A DNA stretch of 64,000 nucleotides from Salinigranum halophilum. Its GTDB lineage: Archaea > Halobacteriota > Halobacteria > Halobacteriales > Haloferacaceae. The translations under genes and the position numbers were made by a program. The notes under the pieces are model-generated. The model saw only the letters and a program-made list of their open reading frames with translations. It searched no databases and had not been told where the DNA came from. The stretch is from assembly GCF_007004735.1 (NCBI RefSeq), contig NZ_SSNL01000007.1:1-64000 (forward strand), written 5' to 3'. Below are positions 8,686 through 16,837 of the stretch, one piece after another (the first letter of the stretch is position 1; every line of letters begins with the position of its first letter).

Positions 8686-10202
8686 CAGTGAAGCACCTCC
8701 GTCTCTCGCAGCAGGTCGAGGTCACACAGCGTCCCGTGCACGTCGCGGATGTCGTCGAAGCCGTACATGAGCATCAACAGGCGTTCCAGCGCGAGCCCCC
8801 AGGCCATCACGTCGCACTCGACACCGAGTGGCCGAAGCACCTCGTCGCGGAACATTCCCGAGTTGCCGATTTCGATGAGTTCGTCCGTCTCGGGGTGTCG
8901 GCCGAACAGCTCGAACGACGGCTCCGTGTAGGGGTTGTAGTGCGGTTTGAACTGGATGTCGGTGATGCCGAACTGGCTGTAGAACTCGGTGAACGTGCCC
9001 ATCAGGTCCCGCACGGAGAGGTCCTCGGCCATCACCCACCCTTCGATCTGGAAGAACTCGAGGAGGTGTGTCGGGTCCAGCGTATCGTTTCTGTATACTT
9101 TCTCGACGGAGAAATATCGTTGTGGCGGCTCCAGTTCCCCGACCTCGTGTCCCGAGAGATACCGCATCGACAGCGACGTGGTGTGCCCGCGGAGGTCGAC
9201 CTCCCGCGCCACGTCCTCGGTCCACGGGGAGTGATAGCCGTCGCCGTCCTCGCCCTCGCCGTTGCGGTGGGCGTCTTCGACCCGGGCGACCAGGTCCTCG
9301 GGGAGCTCTCGCATCGGCGGCACGTCGAGGGCGAACTGGTCCCAGTGGGTGCGGGCGGGGTGGTCCTGAGGCATGAACAGGCAGTCGTTGATCCAGAACT
9401 CCGCGTCGGCGTGCGGGCCGTCCATCTCCTCGAAGCCCATCCCCACCAGGACGTCCTTGACGCGTTCGGCGGTCTGCCTGAGGATGTGGGTCTTCCCGCC
9501 TCGGTGTTCGGGCGCGTCGGCCTCGACGTTGTAGGCGGTGAACTCCACGTCGCGCCACTCGCCGGAGGTCAGCATCTCGGGCGTGAGTCGGTCGACCGTC
9601 TCCGCGACCTCGACGCCCTCCAGCATGACGGCGTCGACACCGGCGTCGGTCAGGGTCACGGAACGGACGGTGCGCTCGTGTCGCTCGACGAGGTTGCGGG
9701 ACTCAAGCTGGTCGAGCACGTCGGCGTCGACGCCGTCGACATCGCCGTCGTCGTGGAGAGCCGCGAGCGCGGCCGCCTCGGCGTCGGCGTCGGGGTCCGC
9801 GTCGTCGGCCGAGAGCTGCCCGCTCTCGATGGTACCGTACCCCTTGCGGGCGAGGTTGGCGAGCGCGACGTCGACCGCGCCCCCGTCGAGCCCCGAAGCG
9901 CCGATGACCTGCCCCATCGAGACGGGCTCGTCATGGGCACCCGCGTCGACGGCGGCGCGGTAGAGGCGGACCTCGGGGAGGCCCTCGTCGACGTACCGTT
10001 CGCCCTCGTCCGTGAGCGTGTAGTCGACGACGACTGCTTCGTCGACGGCGACGAGCCCCGCCGCTTCGAGTTCGAAGGCCGCGCCGGTGACGGTCTCGGG
10101 CTTCAGCGCCGTCGCGTCGGCGAGGTCGTCGATGGTCTGTGCGTCGTCTGCCGACGCGGTCGTGAGGACCGCGTGCTGGGCTTCCGGGAGTGTGCGTGTC
10201 AT
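8685..10202 (-). CDS. pheS: Phenylalanyl-tRNA synthetase alpha subunit
   Basis: This 505-residue catalytic subunit is a class II synthetase. The first roughly 200 residues are winged-helix modules that replace the bacterial coiled coil (LPEAQHAVLTTASADDAQ, then ALKPETVTGAAFELE). Motif 2 is SVEKVYRNDTLDPTHLLEF near residue 367, FKPHYNPYTEPSFELF contributes to the Phe pocket, and motif 3 is VMAWGLALERLLML near 464. It is the first gene of pheST. Its ATG has no Shine-Dalgarno sequence and is preceded by 147 nt of structured leader after the stop of a Phe-rich micro-ORF (10350-10427). Confidence 0.97.
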   Translation of the reverse strand: MTRTLPEAQHAVLTTASADDAQTIDDLADATALKPETVTGAAFELEAAGLVAVDEAVVVDYTLTDEGERYVDEGLPEVRLYRAAVDAGAHDEPVSMGQVIGASGLDGGAVDVALANLARKGYGTIESGQLSADDADPDADAEAAALAALHDDGDVDGVDADVLDQLESRNLVERHERTVRSVTLTDAGVDAVMLEGVEVAETVDRLTPEMLTSGEWRDVEFTAYNVEADAPEHRGGKTHILRQTAERVKDVLVGMGFEEMDGPHADAEFWINDCLFMPQDHPARTHWDQFALDVPPMRELPEDLVARVEDAHRNGEGEDGDGYHSPWTEDVAREVDLRGHTTSLSMRYLSGHEVGELEPPQRYFSVEKVYRNDTLDPTHLLEFFQIEGWVMAEDLSVRDLMGTFTEFYSQFGITDIQFKPHYNPYTEPSFELFGRHPETDELIEIGNSGMFRDEVLRPLGVECDVMAWGLALERLLMLMYGFDDIRDVHGTLCDLDLLRETEVLH

Positions 10203-10312
10203 GTGTCGCGAGTGTCGGTCGGTGTGTGGTGGAGCGTCCGGTCGTCAGTTAGCCGTTGCGGGTCGTGACCAGCGCGTGCGTGCGGTCCGGTCGAGCACGC
10301 CGGTTTCGCCCG

Positions 10313-10332
10313 TCGCATCCCCTCGGATGCGA
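10313..10332 (-). promoter_or_regulatory. 8-bp hairpin in the pheST leader
   Basis: The arms tcgcatcc and ggatgcga are perfectly complementary around a 4-base loop (10321-10324). The hairpin begins 17 nt after the stop of the Phe-rich micro-ORF and about 110 nt before the pheS ATG. A self-complementary GC block (10341-10349) lies between stop and hairpin. No T-tract follows, so it is not an obvious intrinsic terminator; it could act as an anti-anti-structure, pause site or translational block. Confidence 0.55.
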
Positions 10333-10349
10333 GCGAGGTCCGCCGGCGG

Positions 10350-10427
10350 TCAGCCCGCGAAGAAGAAGCCGAACCCCGCTTCCGGTGGCTGGGGAGCGGT
10401 CCGCCGCACGTGGGGTTCGGACACCAT
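10350..10427 (-). CDS. Phe-rich leader micro-ORF upstream of pheST
   Basis: A 25-codon reading frame starts with ATG GTG and stops 147 nt before pheS on the same strand. Its last eight residues are GFGFFFAG, four Phe in five codons (TTC, GGC, TTC, TTC, TTC), in a place where nothing selects for Phe except a sensor of charged tRNA-Phe. The arms ccgaacccc (minus strand, codons 3-6) and ggggttcgg (overlapping codon 18-20) can form a 9-bp stem that a ribosome stalled on the Phe codons would cover. A T-rich box near 10455-10462 (aacgttttt on the minus strand) can serve as its promoter. The design parallels the pheM leader of enteric pheST; function here is inference. Confidence 0.55.
   Translation of the reverse strand: MVSEPHVRRTAPQPPEAGFGFFFAG
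10369..10420 (-). promoter_or_regulatory. Long-range stem within the Phe leader ORF
   Basis: The bases at 10412-10420 and 10369-10377 are perfectly complementary over 9 bp with a 34-nt loop, all inside the micro-ORF. The downstream arm touches the first Phe codons, so the position of a translating ribosome would decide whether this stem or downstream structures form. Confidence 0.5.
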
Positions 10428-10510
10428 GTCAGTGGGAGAACGTCGCGCGGACAAAAACGTTGTGAGTGGGCGCGAGAGCACGGGCGGTGCGGACTCGACT
10501 CCCACGCGTT

Positions 10511-10924
10511 TCAGGGTGATTCGGCCTCGATGATCGCGGCGAGGTGGTCCAGTTCCACCGACAGGAGGCGGACGAGGTCGTCGAGCGTGACGATGCCGAC
10601 GATGATGCCGTTGTCGTCGACGATGGGGACCCGGCGGACGCCCTCGACGTCCATCCGTTCGGTGAGTTCGAGCAGGCCGGCGCTGGAGGGCATCGTCAGG
10701 GGTTCGGCCGTCATCACGTCCGCGGCGGTGAGCGCCGTCGGGTCGGACTCACGAGCCATCGTCAGCGCGATGTCGCGGTCGGTGACGATTCCCACGACGC
10801 GGTTCGCCTCGGTGATGACGACGCTCCCGACGCCCTTCTCGTCCATCGTGTTCACCAACACGGCCACGCTGGCGTCCGGTCCTGCCGTCTCGACGCCTCT
10901 GATGGCGACGTCTTTCAGTGTCAT
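10511..10924 (-). CDS. CBS-domain pair protein
   Basis: This 137-residue protein consists of two tandem CBS domains and nothing else. CBS1 spans about residues 5-62 with GVGSVVITEANRVVGIVTDRDI, and CBS2 about 68-128 with GVRRVPIVDDNGIIVGIVTLDDL. Stand-alone CBS pairs form a Bateman module that binds adenosine nucleotides and tunes partner proteins. The gene lies 84 nt upstream of the pheST leader on the same strand, but a promoter between them makes co-transcription uncertain. The partner is unknown. Confidence 0.9.
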   Translation of the reverse strand: MTLKDVAIRGVETAGPDASVAVLVNTMDEKGVGSVVITEANRVVGIVTDRDIALTMARESDPTALTAADVMTAEPLTMPSSAGLLELTERMDVEGVRRVPIVDDNGIIVGIVTLDDLVRLLSVELDHLAAIIEAESP

Positions 10925-11010
10925 CGTTCTTCCCTCGACGGAGTGTTGAAGCAGCGACAGTATAGCGTCGGCTGGTCGTTCCCGGAAGCCGAGAAGCCGA
11001 CGCGGAGAGG

Positions 11011-12174
11011 TCAGGCGACGTTCCGTTCGTCCACGTCGGTACCGCGGGCGAACCGCTCACGGGAGAGCGAAGAGACGTCGAGGAGCGACGCCTCGCCGTC
11101 GAGACAGAGTTCGGCGACGAGTCTGCCCGTCGCGGGCGAGTGCTGGAACCCGTGGCCCGAGAACCCCCCGGCCGTCACGACACCGGGCTTCGATAGCTCG
11201 ATGACGGGGTGGTGGTCGGGCGTGACGGCGTACAGACCGGCCCACCCCCGGACGATTCCGGAGTCCGGCCCGAAGTAGCGAGCCACGCGCCCGGCGTGTT
11301 CGACGGCGTCGACCGCCCAGTCGAGGTCCATGCCCGTGTCGTAGTCGTCGGGGTCGACGTCCGGGTCCTCGTCCGAAAAGTGCCCGCCGACGAGCGCCTG
11401 TCCCTCCCGCTCGGGGCGGAAGTACGACCCCGTCTCGAGGTCGATGGTGAGCGGGACGGACTCGGGAACCGGCGTCTCCGGTGCCACGACGGCGACCTGC
11501 CGCCGACGTGGGGCGATTGGTAGGTCGACGCCGTACAGGCCGCCGATCCGCCGGGCCCACGCGCCCGCCGCGTTGACGAACACGTCGGCGTCGAGCGTCT
11601 CGCCCCCGGCCTCGACCCGCACGTCCGCCGTCACCGCGTCACCGGTCTCGGTGACATCGACGGCCGTGATGGGCGTCTTCGTCCGGATGTCCGCGCCGGC
11701 CTCCCGCGCGGCCTGCGAGAAGCCCTGCAGTGCGAGGTGGGGGTCGGCGAAGCCGTCCGTGGGCGAGTACGTCGCACCGACGAACGCCTCGGCCCGGAGT
11801 TCGGGGCAGTGTTCCCGCGCTGCGGCGGGCGAGAGGAACTCGCTCGGGACGCCCCGGTCGTTCTGCATCCGCACCTGGTCGCGAAACTGCGCGGCGGTCT
11901 CTGCGGTGCGAGCGAGGAAGAGATATCCCGAGCGACGGTAGGCGATGTCGACACCGAACCGTTCCTCGAAGGAGTCCCAGACCGCCATCGAGGCGAGCGA
12001 GAGGTCGACGTTCACGGGCGTCGAGAACTGCGCGCGGATGCCGCCGGCAGAGCGGTCGGTGTTGCCGCTGCCGAGTGCCCCGGCCTCACAGACGGTCACT
12101 TCCGCGCCGCGGCGAGCCAGCGAGTAGGCGGCGGCGAGGCCGACGATGCCACCGCCGCAGACGACGACGCGCAC
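11011..12174 (-). CDS. FAD-dependent amino-acid oxidoreductase (DAO family)
   Basis: A protein of about 387 residues with a Rossmann FAD motif at the very N-terminus (VVVCGGGIVGLAAAYSLA) followed by EVTVCEAG, and the DAO C-terminal signature GWAGLYAVTPDHHPVI and GVVTAGGFSGHGFQHSPATG. It resembles sarcosine oxidase beta, glycine oxidase or D-amino-acid dehydrogenase and would oxidise a secondary or primary amine. I place the start at the GTG at 12174 because a TATA-like catacc box lies about 26 nt upstream; an in-frame ATG at 12213 would add 13 residues. It is divergent from the ornithine cyclodeaminase-like gene, which suggests a shared amino-acid catabolic role. Confidence 0.88.
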   Translation of the reverse strand: MRVVVCGGGIVGLAAAYSLARRGAEVTVCEAGALGSGNTDRSAGGIRAQFSTPVNVDLSLASMAVWDSFEERFGVDIAYRRSGYLFLARTAETAAQFRDQVRMQNDRGVPSEFLSPAAAREHCPELRAEAFVGATYSPTDGFADPHLALQGFSQAAREAGADIRTKTPITAVDVTETGDAVTADVRVEAGGETLDADVFVNAAGAWARRIGGLYGVDLPIAPRRRQVAVVAPETPVPESVPLTIDLETGSYFRPEREGQALVGGHFSDEDPDVDPDDYDTGMDLDWAVDAVEHAGRVARYFGPDSGIVRGWAGLYAVTPDHHPVIELSKPGVVTAGGFSGHGFQHSPATGRLVAELCLDGEASLLDVSSLSRERFARGTDVDERNVA

Positions 12175-12266
12175 GGATTCTATCGAGGGGCCGGAGGTAT
12201 GAAGATTGCCCACAGTGGGGGGCGAACGGAGAAACGTTCACCACCCGCCCGTGAGAGCGACCACGT

Positions 12267-13226
12267 ATGCGCGTCCTCACCGACAGCGACGTGAACGCGG
12301 TCCTCTCGCTTACCGACCTCCTCCCGGTCGTCGAAGAGGCGTTCGTGAAGCAGGGCCGTGGCGAGGTCGAACGCCCGCCGCGGCCACATTTCCCCATCAG
12401 CGAGGGTGAGACCGCAGGCACGGGTCTCGTGATGCCCGCCGCCATCCACGGGGCGTCGACGTTCGCGACCAAGGTGGCGACGGTCCATCCGTCGAACCCC
12501 GAACGAGGGCTCCCGACGGTCCGCGCGCAGGTACACGTCACGGACGCGGCCACGGGAGCGACGCGCGCGACGATGGACGGGAGTCGACTCACGAACGCCC
12601 GGACGGGCTGTATCGGCGGGCTCGCCGCGCGGGAACTCGCCGTCGACGGCCCGGTCGACCTCGCCGTCATCGGAGCCGGGGCGCAGGCGCGCTGGCAGAC
12701 GCGCGCCATCGCGGCCGCGACCGAGGTGAAGCGGGTCCGGGTCTACTCGCCGACGCCCGCCTCCCGAGCGGCGTGCGCCGCCGACCTCCGTGGGGAGGGC
12801 CTCGACGCCGAGGCGGTCACCACGCCGGCCGAGGCGGTCGCGGATGCGTCGGTCGTCGTCACGGCCACGACGGCGACGGAACCCGTCTTCCCCGAGAGTG
12901 CCCTCGCGCCGGGAGCGCTCGTCGTCGCCGTCGGTGCGTACACGTCCGAGATGTGCGAACTCGACGCGACGACGGTCGAGCGGGCGGCGCGCGTCTTCGC
13001 CGACGTGCCCGAGGAGGTGGCCGAGACCGGCGACATCGCGGGACGACTCACGGTCGAGGAACTGCACCCGCTCTCGGCGGTGTTCGAGGGGCGGGCGGGA
13101 CGAGAAGACGACGCGGAGCTGCTCGTCGTCGACAGCGTGGGGAGCGCAGTGCTCGACGCGGCCGCGGCGGAACACGTGCTCGAACGCGCAGAGGAGCGGG
13201 GCGTCGGGACCGTCGTCGGGGAGTGA
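12267..13226 (+). CDS. Ornithine cyclodeaminase/mu-crystallin family protein
   Basis: A 319-residue NAD(P)-dependent protein. The N-terminal half carries the substrate platform (PHFPISEG, MPAAIHGASTFATKVATVHP), and the Rossmann motif is VIGAGAQARWQTRAIA near residue 133, followed by VYSP. The family includes ornithine cyclodeaminase, alanine dehydrogenase (archaeal Ala), ketimine reductase and L-lysine cyclodeaminase, which cannot be separated by eye. Its placement 93 nt from a divergent DAO oxidoreductase fits proline or cyclic-imine metabolism. Promoter-like AAACGTT precedes the ATG by about 30 nt. Confidence 0.9.
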   Translation: MRVLTDSDVNAVLSLTDLLPVVEEAFVKQGRGEVERPPRPHFPISEGETAGTGLVMPAAIHGASTFATKVATVHPSNPERGLPTVRAQVHVTDAATGATRATMDGSRLTNARTGCIGGLAARELAVDGPVDLAVIGAGAQARWQTRAIAAATEVKRVRVYSPTPASRAACAADLRGEGLDAEAVTTPAEAVADASVVVTATTATEPVFPESALAPGALVVAVGAYTSEMCELDATTVERAARVFADVPEEVAETGDIAGRLTVEELHPLSAVFEGRAGREDDAELLVVDSVGSAVLDAAAAEHVLERAEERGVGTVVGE

Positions 13227-13253
13227 GCAGCGGGGCGAGACGGTGGGACCGGA

Positions 13254-14921
13254 TCAGTCGTCGGCCTCGCCCGCAACCCGCCGCCGCGGCGATTCGAGGT
13301 CGATATCGAGGTCGTCGAGGGCCGCTTCGACCTCCGCGCGTTTCTCCTGGTGCTCTTCGAGGAACTCCTTCATCAGGACCGCCGCTTGCTCTTTGCAGTC
13401 GCCACAGAGACGTTCGCCGCCGACGCACTCGTCGTACACGCGTTTGGCGAAGTCGTCGTCGTCGCCCGAGAGGAGGTACGCGTACAGTTCGTACACCGGG
13501 CACTTGTCGGCCTCGCCGCCGAGTTCGCGCTGCTTTTCCGCGGTGTCTCGGCCGCCAGTGGTCGCCGACTTGACCTTCGCGTAGCCGTCTTCGGGGTCGT
13601 CGAGGAGCGAGATGTGGCTCGCCGGGATGGACGAGGACATCTTCCCGCCCGTGAGCCCGGTCATGAACCGGTGGTAGATAGAGGAGGGCATCTGGAAGCC
13701 GTAGCCGCCGTTGTCGACTTCGACCTCGCGAGCGAGTTCCTCGGCGTCTTCGGGCGAGAGCTCGAACGCGTCGACGTGCTCGTCGTACCGCCGCTTCTCG
13801 CCCTCGATGCGCTCGACGAGGTCCTCGAACGCGTCGTCGGAGGCGTTACGGTCGAGAAAGCGCACGCGTGGACGAAGGGGTTCCATGCCGGCGTTCTGGA
13901 GCTTCTTGACCGCGGAGGCTCTGACGGAGTCGTCGAGTTCGGGGACGTCGACGGTGGGGCGGTCGGCGTCGAGCGTGACGGCGTCCGGGTCGACGAGATA
14001 CTGCGCGCCGTGGATGCAGCGGACGTCCTGTTCCGCCCCTGCGCGGGCGACGAGGTGCTCGTGGGCTTCAGCGACGAGAGCCCGCTCGTCGTCGTCGAGT
14101 TCCTGGCTGAAGTACGCCTCGGTCACCTTGAAAAAGCGCATCCGGGCGGCGAGGTCACGGGCGAGACGGACGTGGGGGTCCTGGTCCGGACCGACCGGAA
14201 TCACGGTGGGCTTCGGCTCGTCCATCTGCGGGTAGAGGATGTCCGCCATCTGCGTCACGACGCTCTGCATGTGGGAGACCGAAGTCTCGCTGTCGAAGCC
14301 GTAGATGCCCTCGAACTCCGCGAACCGGGCCTTCGAGCCGAGTTCGAAGGCGAGGTCCTGTACCTCGCGGTTCCCGGACTGGCGGTAGAGCGTGCCCTCC
14401 TCGGGGTCGAACCCGAGCGCCAAGAGCGAGAGCAGGTAGTCGCGGGCGTGCTCGTCGATTTCCGCCCAGGTGAGGCCGCGCGCGGCGTGCGCTTCGAGGT
14501 CCGCGATGAGGCCGTAGGCGTCGGCACCCTGCTGTTGGTGCCAGATGATCTCGTCGAACACCAGTTTGTGCCCGATGTGGGGGTCGCCGGTCGGCATGAA
14601 CCCCGAGAGGACGGCTGCGGGTTCGTCGTTCCGGAGGGCCTCGGCCACCGGGCCGTAGTCGCGATGGCCGAAGATGACGCCGCGACGCATCAGGTAGTGG
14701 GGGTTCGGGACCGATTCGATGAGTTCGTCGAACTCCTCGATGCCGAACTCCTCGAACAGTTTCCGGTAGTCGGCGATGGTCGACGAGCCCCACGGGTCCA
14801 GCGTCACGTCGTCCGCGCCGGCGGCCGTGCCGCCGTCCGCACGCGTACGGGCTCGATGCTCGGGGGCGACTCCGGGGGCGTCCGCGTCCGCGTCTGTGTC
14901 CGTGGGTGTGTCGTCGGTCAT
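13254..14921 (-). CDS. trpS: Tryptophanyl-tRNA synthetase
   Basis: This class I synthetase of 555 residues charges tRNA-Trp. After an acidic, Thr/Asp/Ala-rich N-terminal extension of about 40 residues, HIGH is seen as PTGDPHIGHKLVF near residue 114 and KMSKS as TGGKMSSSIPASH near 427. The C-terminus has CVGGERLCGDCKEQAA, a likely metal or structural knuckle. The ATG overlaps the endA stop (ATGA), so it is translated after endA. The longest open frame runs further upstream through endA in another frame, but the start at 14921 is the only plausible one. Confidence 0.96.
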   Translation of the reverse strand: MTDDTPTDTDADADAPGVAPEHRARTRADGGTAAGADDVTLDPWGSSTIADYRKLFEEFGIEEFDELIESVPNPHYLMRRGVIFGHRDYGPVAEALRNDEPAAVLSGFMPTGDPHIGHKLVFDEIIWHQQQGADAYGLIADLEAHAARGLTWAEIDEHARDYLLSLLALGFDPEEGTLYRQSGNREVQDLAFELGSKARFAEFEGIYGFDSETSVSHMQSVVTQMADILYPQMDEPKPTVIPVGPDQDPHVRLARDLAARMRFFKVTEAYFSQELDDDERALVAEAHEHLVARAGAEQDVRCIHGAQYLVDPDAVTLDADRPTVDVPELDDSVRASAVKKLQNAGMEPLRPRVRFLDRNASDDAFEDLVERIEGEKRRYDEHVDAFELSPEDAEELAREVEVDNGGYGFQMPSSIYHRFMTGLTGGKMSSSIPASHISLLDDPEDGYAKVKSATTGGRDTAEKQRELGGEADKCPVYELYAYLLSGDDDDFAKRVYDECVGGERLCGDCKEQAAVLMKEFLEEHQEKRAEVEAALDDLDIDLESPRRRVAGEADD

Positions 14922-15979
14922 GGGGTCAACCGGGCTACGGAGAGCCAGTCTACTCCACCGTTGGCGTCGGTCAGCGCAAAAACCATTCGTTTGCGAACCC
15001 CACCAGCGAGTCGTACGTCGAGCGAGAGCTCTCGCGGGAGGACGGTGTGGTCCGGGTCGAGGACGCGGACGAGCGAGTCGGAGTGCGAGAGGTCCGAAAC
15101 CGTGGAGAAGGTCTCGTACACCCGGAAGTCGGCGCCGAACTTGAATCCGGACTTCGGGACACCGCCCTCGTCGCGGAGAGCCGTGTACGTCCGAAGTCGG
15201 CGGTCGAACCGGTCGCCTTCGACCTCGCGACCGCGCGCGACGACGGCGCTGTCGTCGGCCATCGGCTCGCCGGAGGCGTCGGTCACCGCCAGCGCGTCCT
15301 GTCGAACCAGCGAGGCGGCCTCCAGCAGAGAGAGTTGAAGCGGGCCGGCGTCGGCGTTCCGTCCGTAGAGCCGTTGCCCGTAGAAGTGTCCCTCGTACAG
15401 GGTCTCTGGCGGCTCCCACACGAGGACGCGATCGGCGAGGAGCGTTCCCTCGAGCTCCCGGGGAGGGTCGGTGTCGAGCGTGCCACCGGGTGCGTCGTGG
15501 GTGGTCTCGAAGTACGTGAGGTCGCCGTCCTCGTCGACGACGGCGAGGACCACGTCACCGAGCGCGCGGGGAGAGAGCGACTCACGTTCGCCGACGACGC
15601 GGACGCGATGGGCGACCTCGTCGTCCCACGGCCCGCTCCCGCGGGGGTAGACGACGAAATCGACGTCACTCGCGCGCTCGGTCTCGTCGGCGCGGCCGGC
15701 CGGAGAGAGGTAGAAGCCGCGGTCGCGGAGGTCCTTGTAGACGACGAACTCCAGGACGACGCCCGTGGTCGCGAGGAAGGCCCGGAAGTCGAGTGGTCTG
15801 CCTTCGAAGTCGACGCTGTCGAGGTCTCCACGCTGGAGCAGGTGTGCGGCCTCGACGGGGGCCAGTTCGAGCCCGTTGCCGCCGGTCGGCCGGCCGTACC
15901 CCCGCGAGTCGTAGAAGCGCTGACGGGCGTTACCGTCGAGCCGAACCGTCCGCCCGTCGGCGTCGAGCGTCGCGTGCAT
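14918..15979 (-). CDS. endA: tRNA-splicing endonuclease
   Basis: This 353-residue enzyme cleaves introns from pre-tRNA (and archaeal pre-rRNA) at bulge-helix-bulge sites. The length indicates the fused homodimeric type with two EndA repeats per chain. The N-terminal repeat (YDSRGYGRP, RDRGFYLSPAG, DFVVYPRGSG) is a degenerate structural copy; the C-terminal repeat has the catalytic triad Tyr (ADFRVYETFS, about 286), His (LSHSDSLVRVL, about 298) and Lys (VRKRMVFALTD, about 330). Haloarchaeal tRNA-Trp genes are known to carry a long intron, so pairing endA with trpS puts two steps of tRNA-Trp maturation in one operon. Confidence 0.95.
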   Translation of the reverse strand: MHATLDADGRTVRLDGNARQRFYDSRGYGRPTGGNGLELAPVEAAHLLQRGDLDSVDFEGRPLDFRAFLATTGVVLEFVVYKDLRDRGFYLSPAGRADETERASDVDFVVYPRGSGPWDDEVAHRVRVVGERESLSPRALGDVVLAVVDEDGDLTYFETTHDAPGGTLDTDPPRELEGTLLADRVLVWEPPETLYEGHFYGQRLYGRNADAGPLQLSLLEAASLVRQDALAVTDASGEPMADDSAVVARGREVEGDRFDRRLRTYTALRDEGGVPKSGFKFGADFRVYETFSTVSDLSHSDSLVRVLDPDHTVLPRELSLDVRLAGGVRKRMVFALTDANGGVDWLSVARLTP

Positions 15980-16027
15980 ACCGCGCTTGCGGGTCGGCGG
16001 CGTGAAAGCCCCACCGGTTGCGACCGG

Positions 16028-16774
16028 TCAGTCGCCGTCGGGCGTGGAGTACACGTCGCAGGTGCCGTCGAGACACCGCCGCCCGGTCGCGGTCTCGAAG
16101 ACCGGGAGGCCGCAGCCGCAGGTGTCGACCACGACGCCCATCGGTATCGAGAAGGCGGTCTCGCACGCCGGGTAGGCGTCACAGCCGGCGATGAGCCCCG
16201 ACCGTCGGAGGACGCGGAGGGGCGACCCACAGTCGGGACACGACCACGCACCGTCGAACCGCTCGCGGACGGCGTCGTCGAGTGGCTCACAGGAGCGGTC
16301 GACACACACCTCGAAGACGGCCCCGCGTTCGACCCGCATCAGCGGGAGCCCGCAGTCGTCACAGCGCTCGTCGAGGACCTGCGCGCCGGCGACGAGAGGG
16401 TACTCGACACCCGAGTCAAGGCCGACGAGGCGACCGCCGGTGCGGACGAGCGGTTCGCCGGTCTCCGGATGGTGACCGACCGGCACGCCGGCGGCCGAGA
16501 CGGGGTGAGTCGCCCTCCCACCCAGGTCGTGAGAGACGACGCGCAGGGTCTGTTCACCCGCCCGGGCGGTGAGTCCGAACCCGGAGCCGTCCTCCTCGAC
16601 CGAGAGCGAGTCGGGACGGGTGAGCCACGCCACTGGCTGGTAGCCGTCGGCGTCGTGGACGAGGACGGTCCGGTCGGGCTTGACGAGGACGACGACGCGA
16701 CCGCGGGTGGTCCGCTCGCGCGTCCCCTCGAAGGTCGTGGTACAGTCGCCGGCGAACACACGGACTGAGTCCAT
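16028..16774 (-). CDS. NucS-N-domain protein with topoisomerase-type zinc fingers
   Basis: This 248-residue protein has two parts. Residues 1 to about 120 resemble the dimerisation/DNA-binding N-domain of the mismatch endonuclease NucS (VRVFAGDCTTTFEG, VVVLVKPDRTVLVHDADGY, PVAWLTRPDSLSVEE, GEQTLRVVSHDL). No RecB-like nuclease domain follows. Instead there are three Cys-rich modules of the topoisomerase I C-terminal type: CDDCGLPL...C....C (from 138), CPDCGSPL...C....C (from 180) and CGCGLP...C....C (from 220). A DNA- or RNA-binding role without catalysis is inferred. It precedes endA-trpS by 48 nt on the same strand, probably as first gene of that operon. Confidence 0.85.
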   Translation of the reverse strand: MDSVRVFAGDCTTTFEGTRERTTRGRVVVLVKPDRTVLVHDADGYQPVAWLTRPDSLSVEEDGSGFGLTARAGEQTLRVVSHDLGGRATHPVSAAGVPVGHHPETGEPLVRTGGRLVGLDSGVEYPLVAGAQVLDERCDDCGLPLMRVERGAVFEVCVDRSCEPLDDAVRERFDGAWSCPDCGSPLRVLRRSGLIAGCDAYPACETAFSIPMGVVVDTCGCGLPVFETATGRRCLDGTCDVYSTPDGD

Positions 16775-16837
16775 GTGTCGAGGTGGCCTCGGAATCCGAT
16801 TTGAACCCTCGGACGAAGGGTCGCGCGAGAAGAGGAG

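Noticed and set aside
14906-16768. 620-residue plus-strand open frame
   Set aside because: Antisense to endA and the NucS-like gene, both of which have clear motifs on the minus strand.
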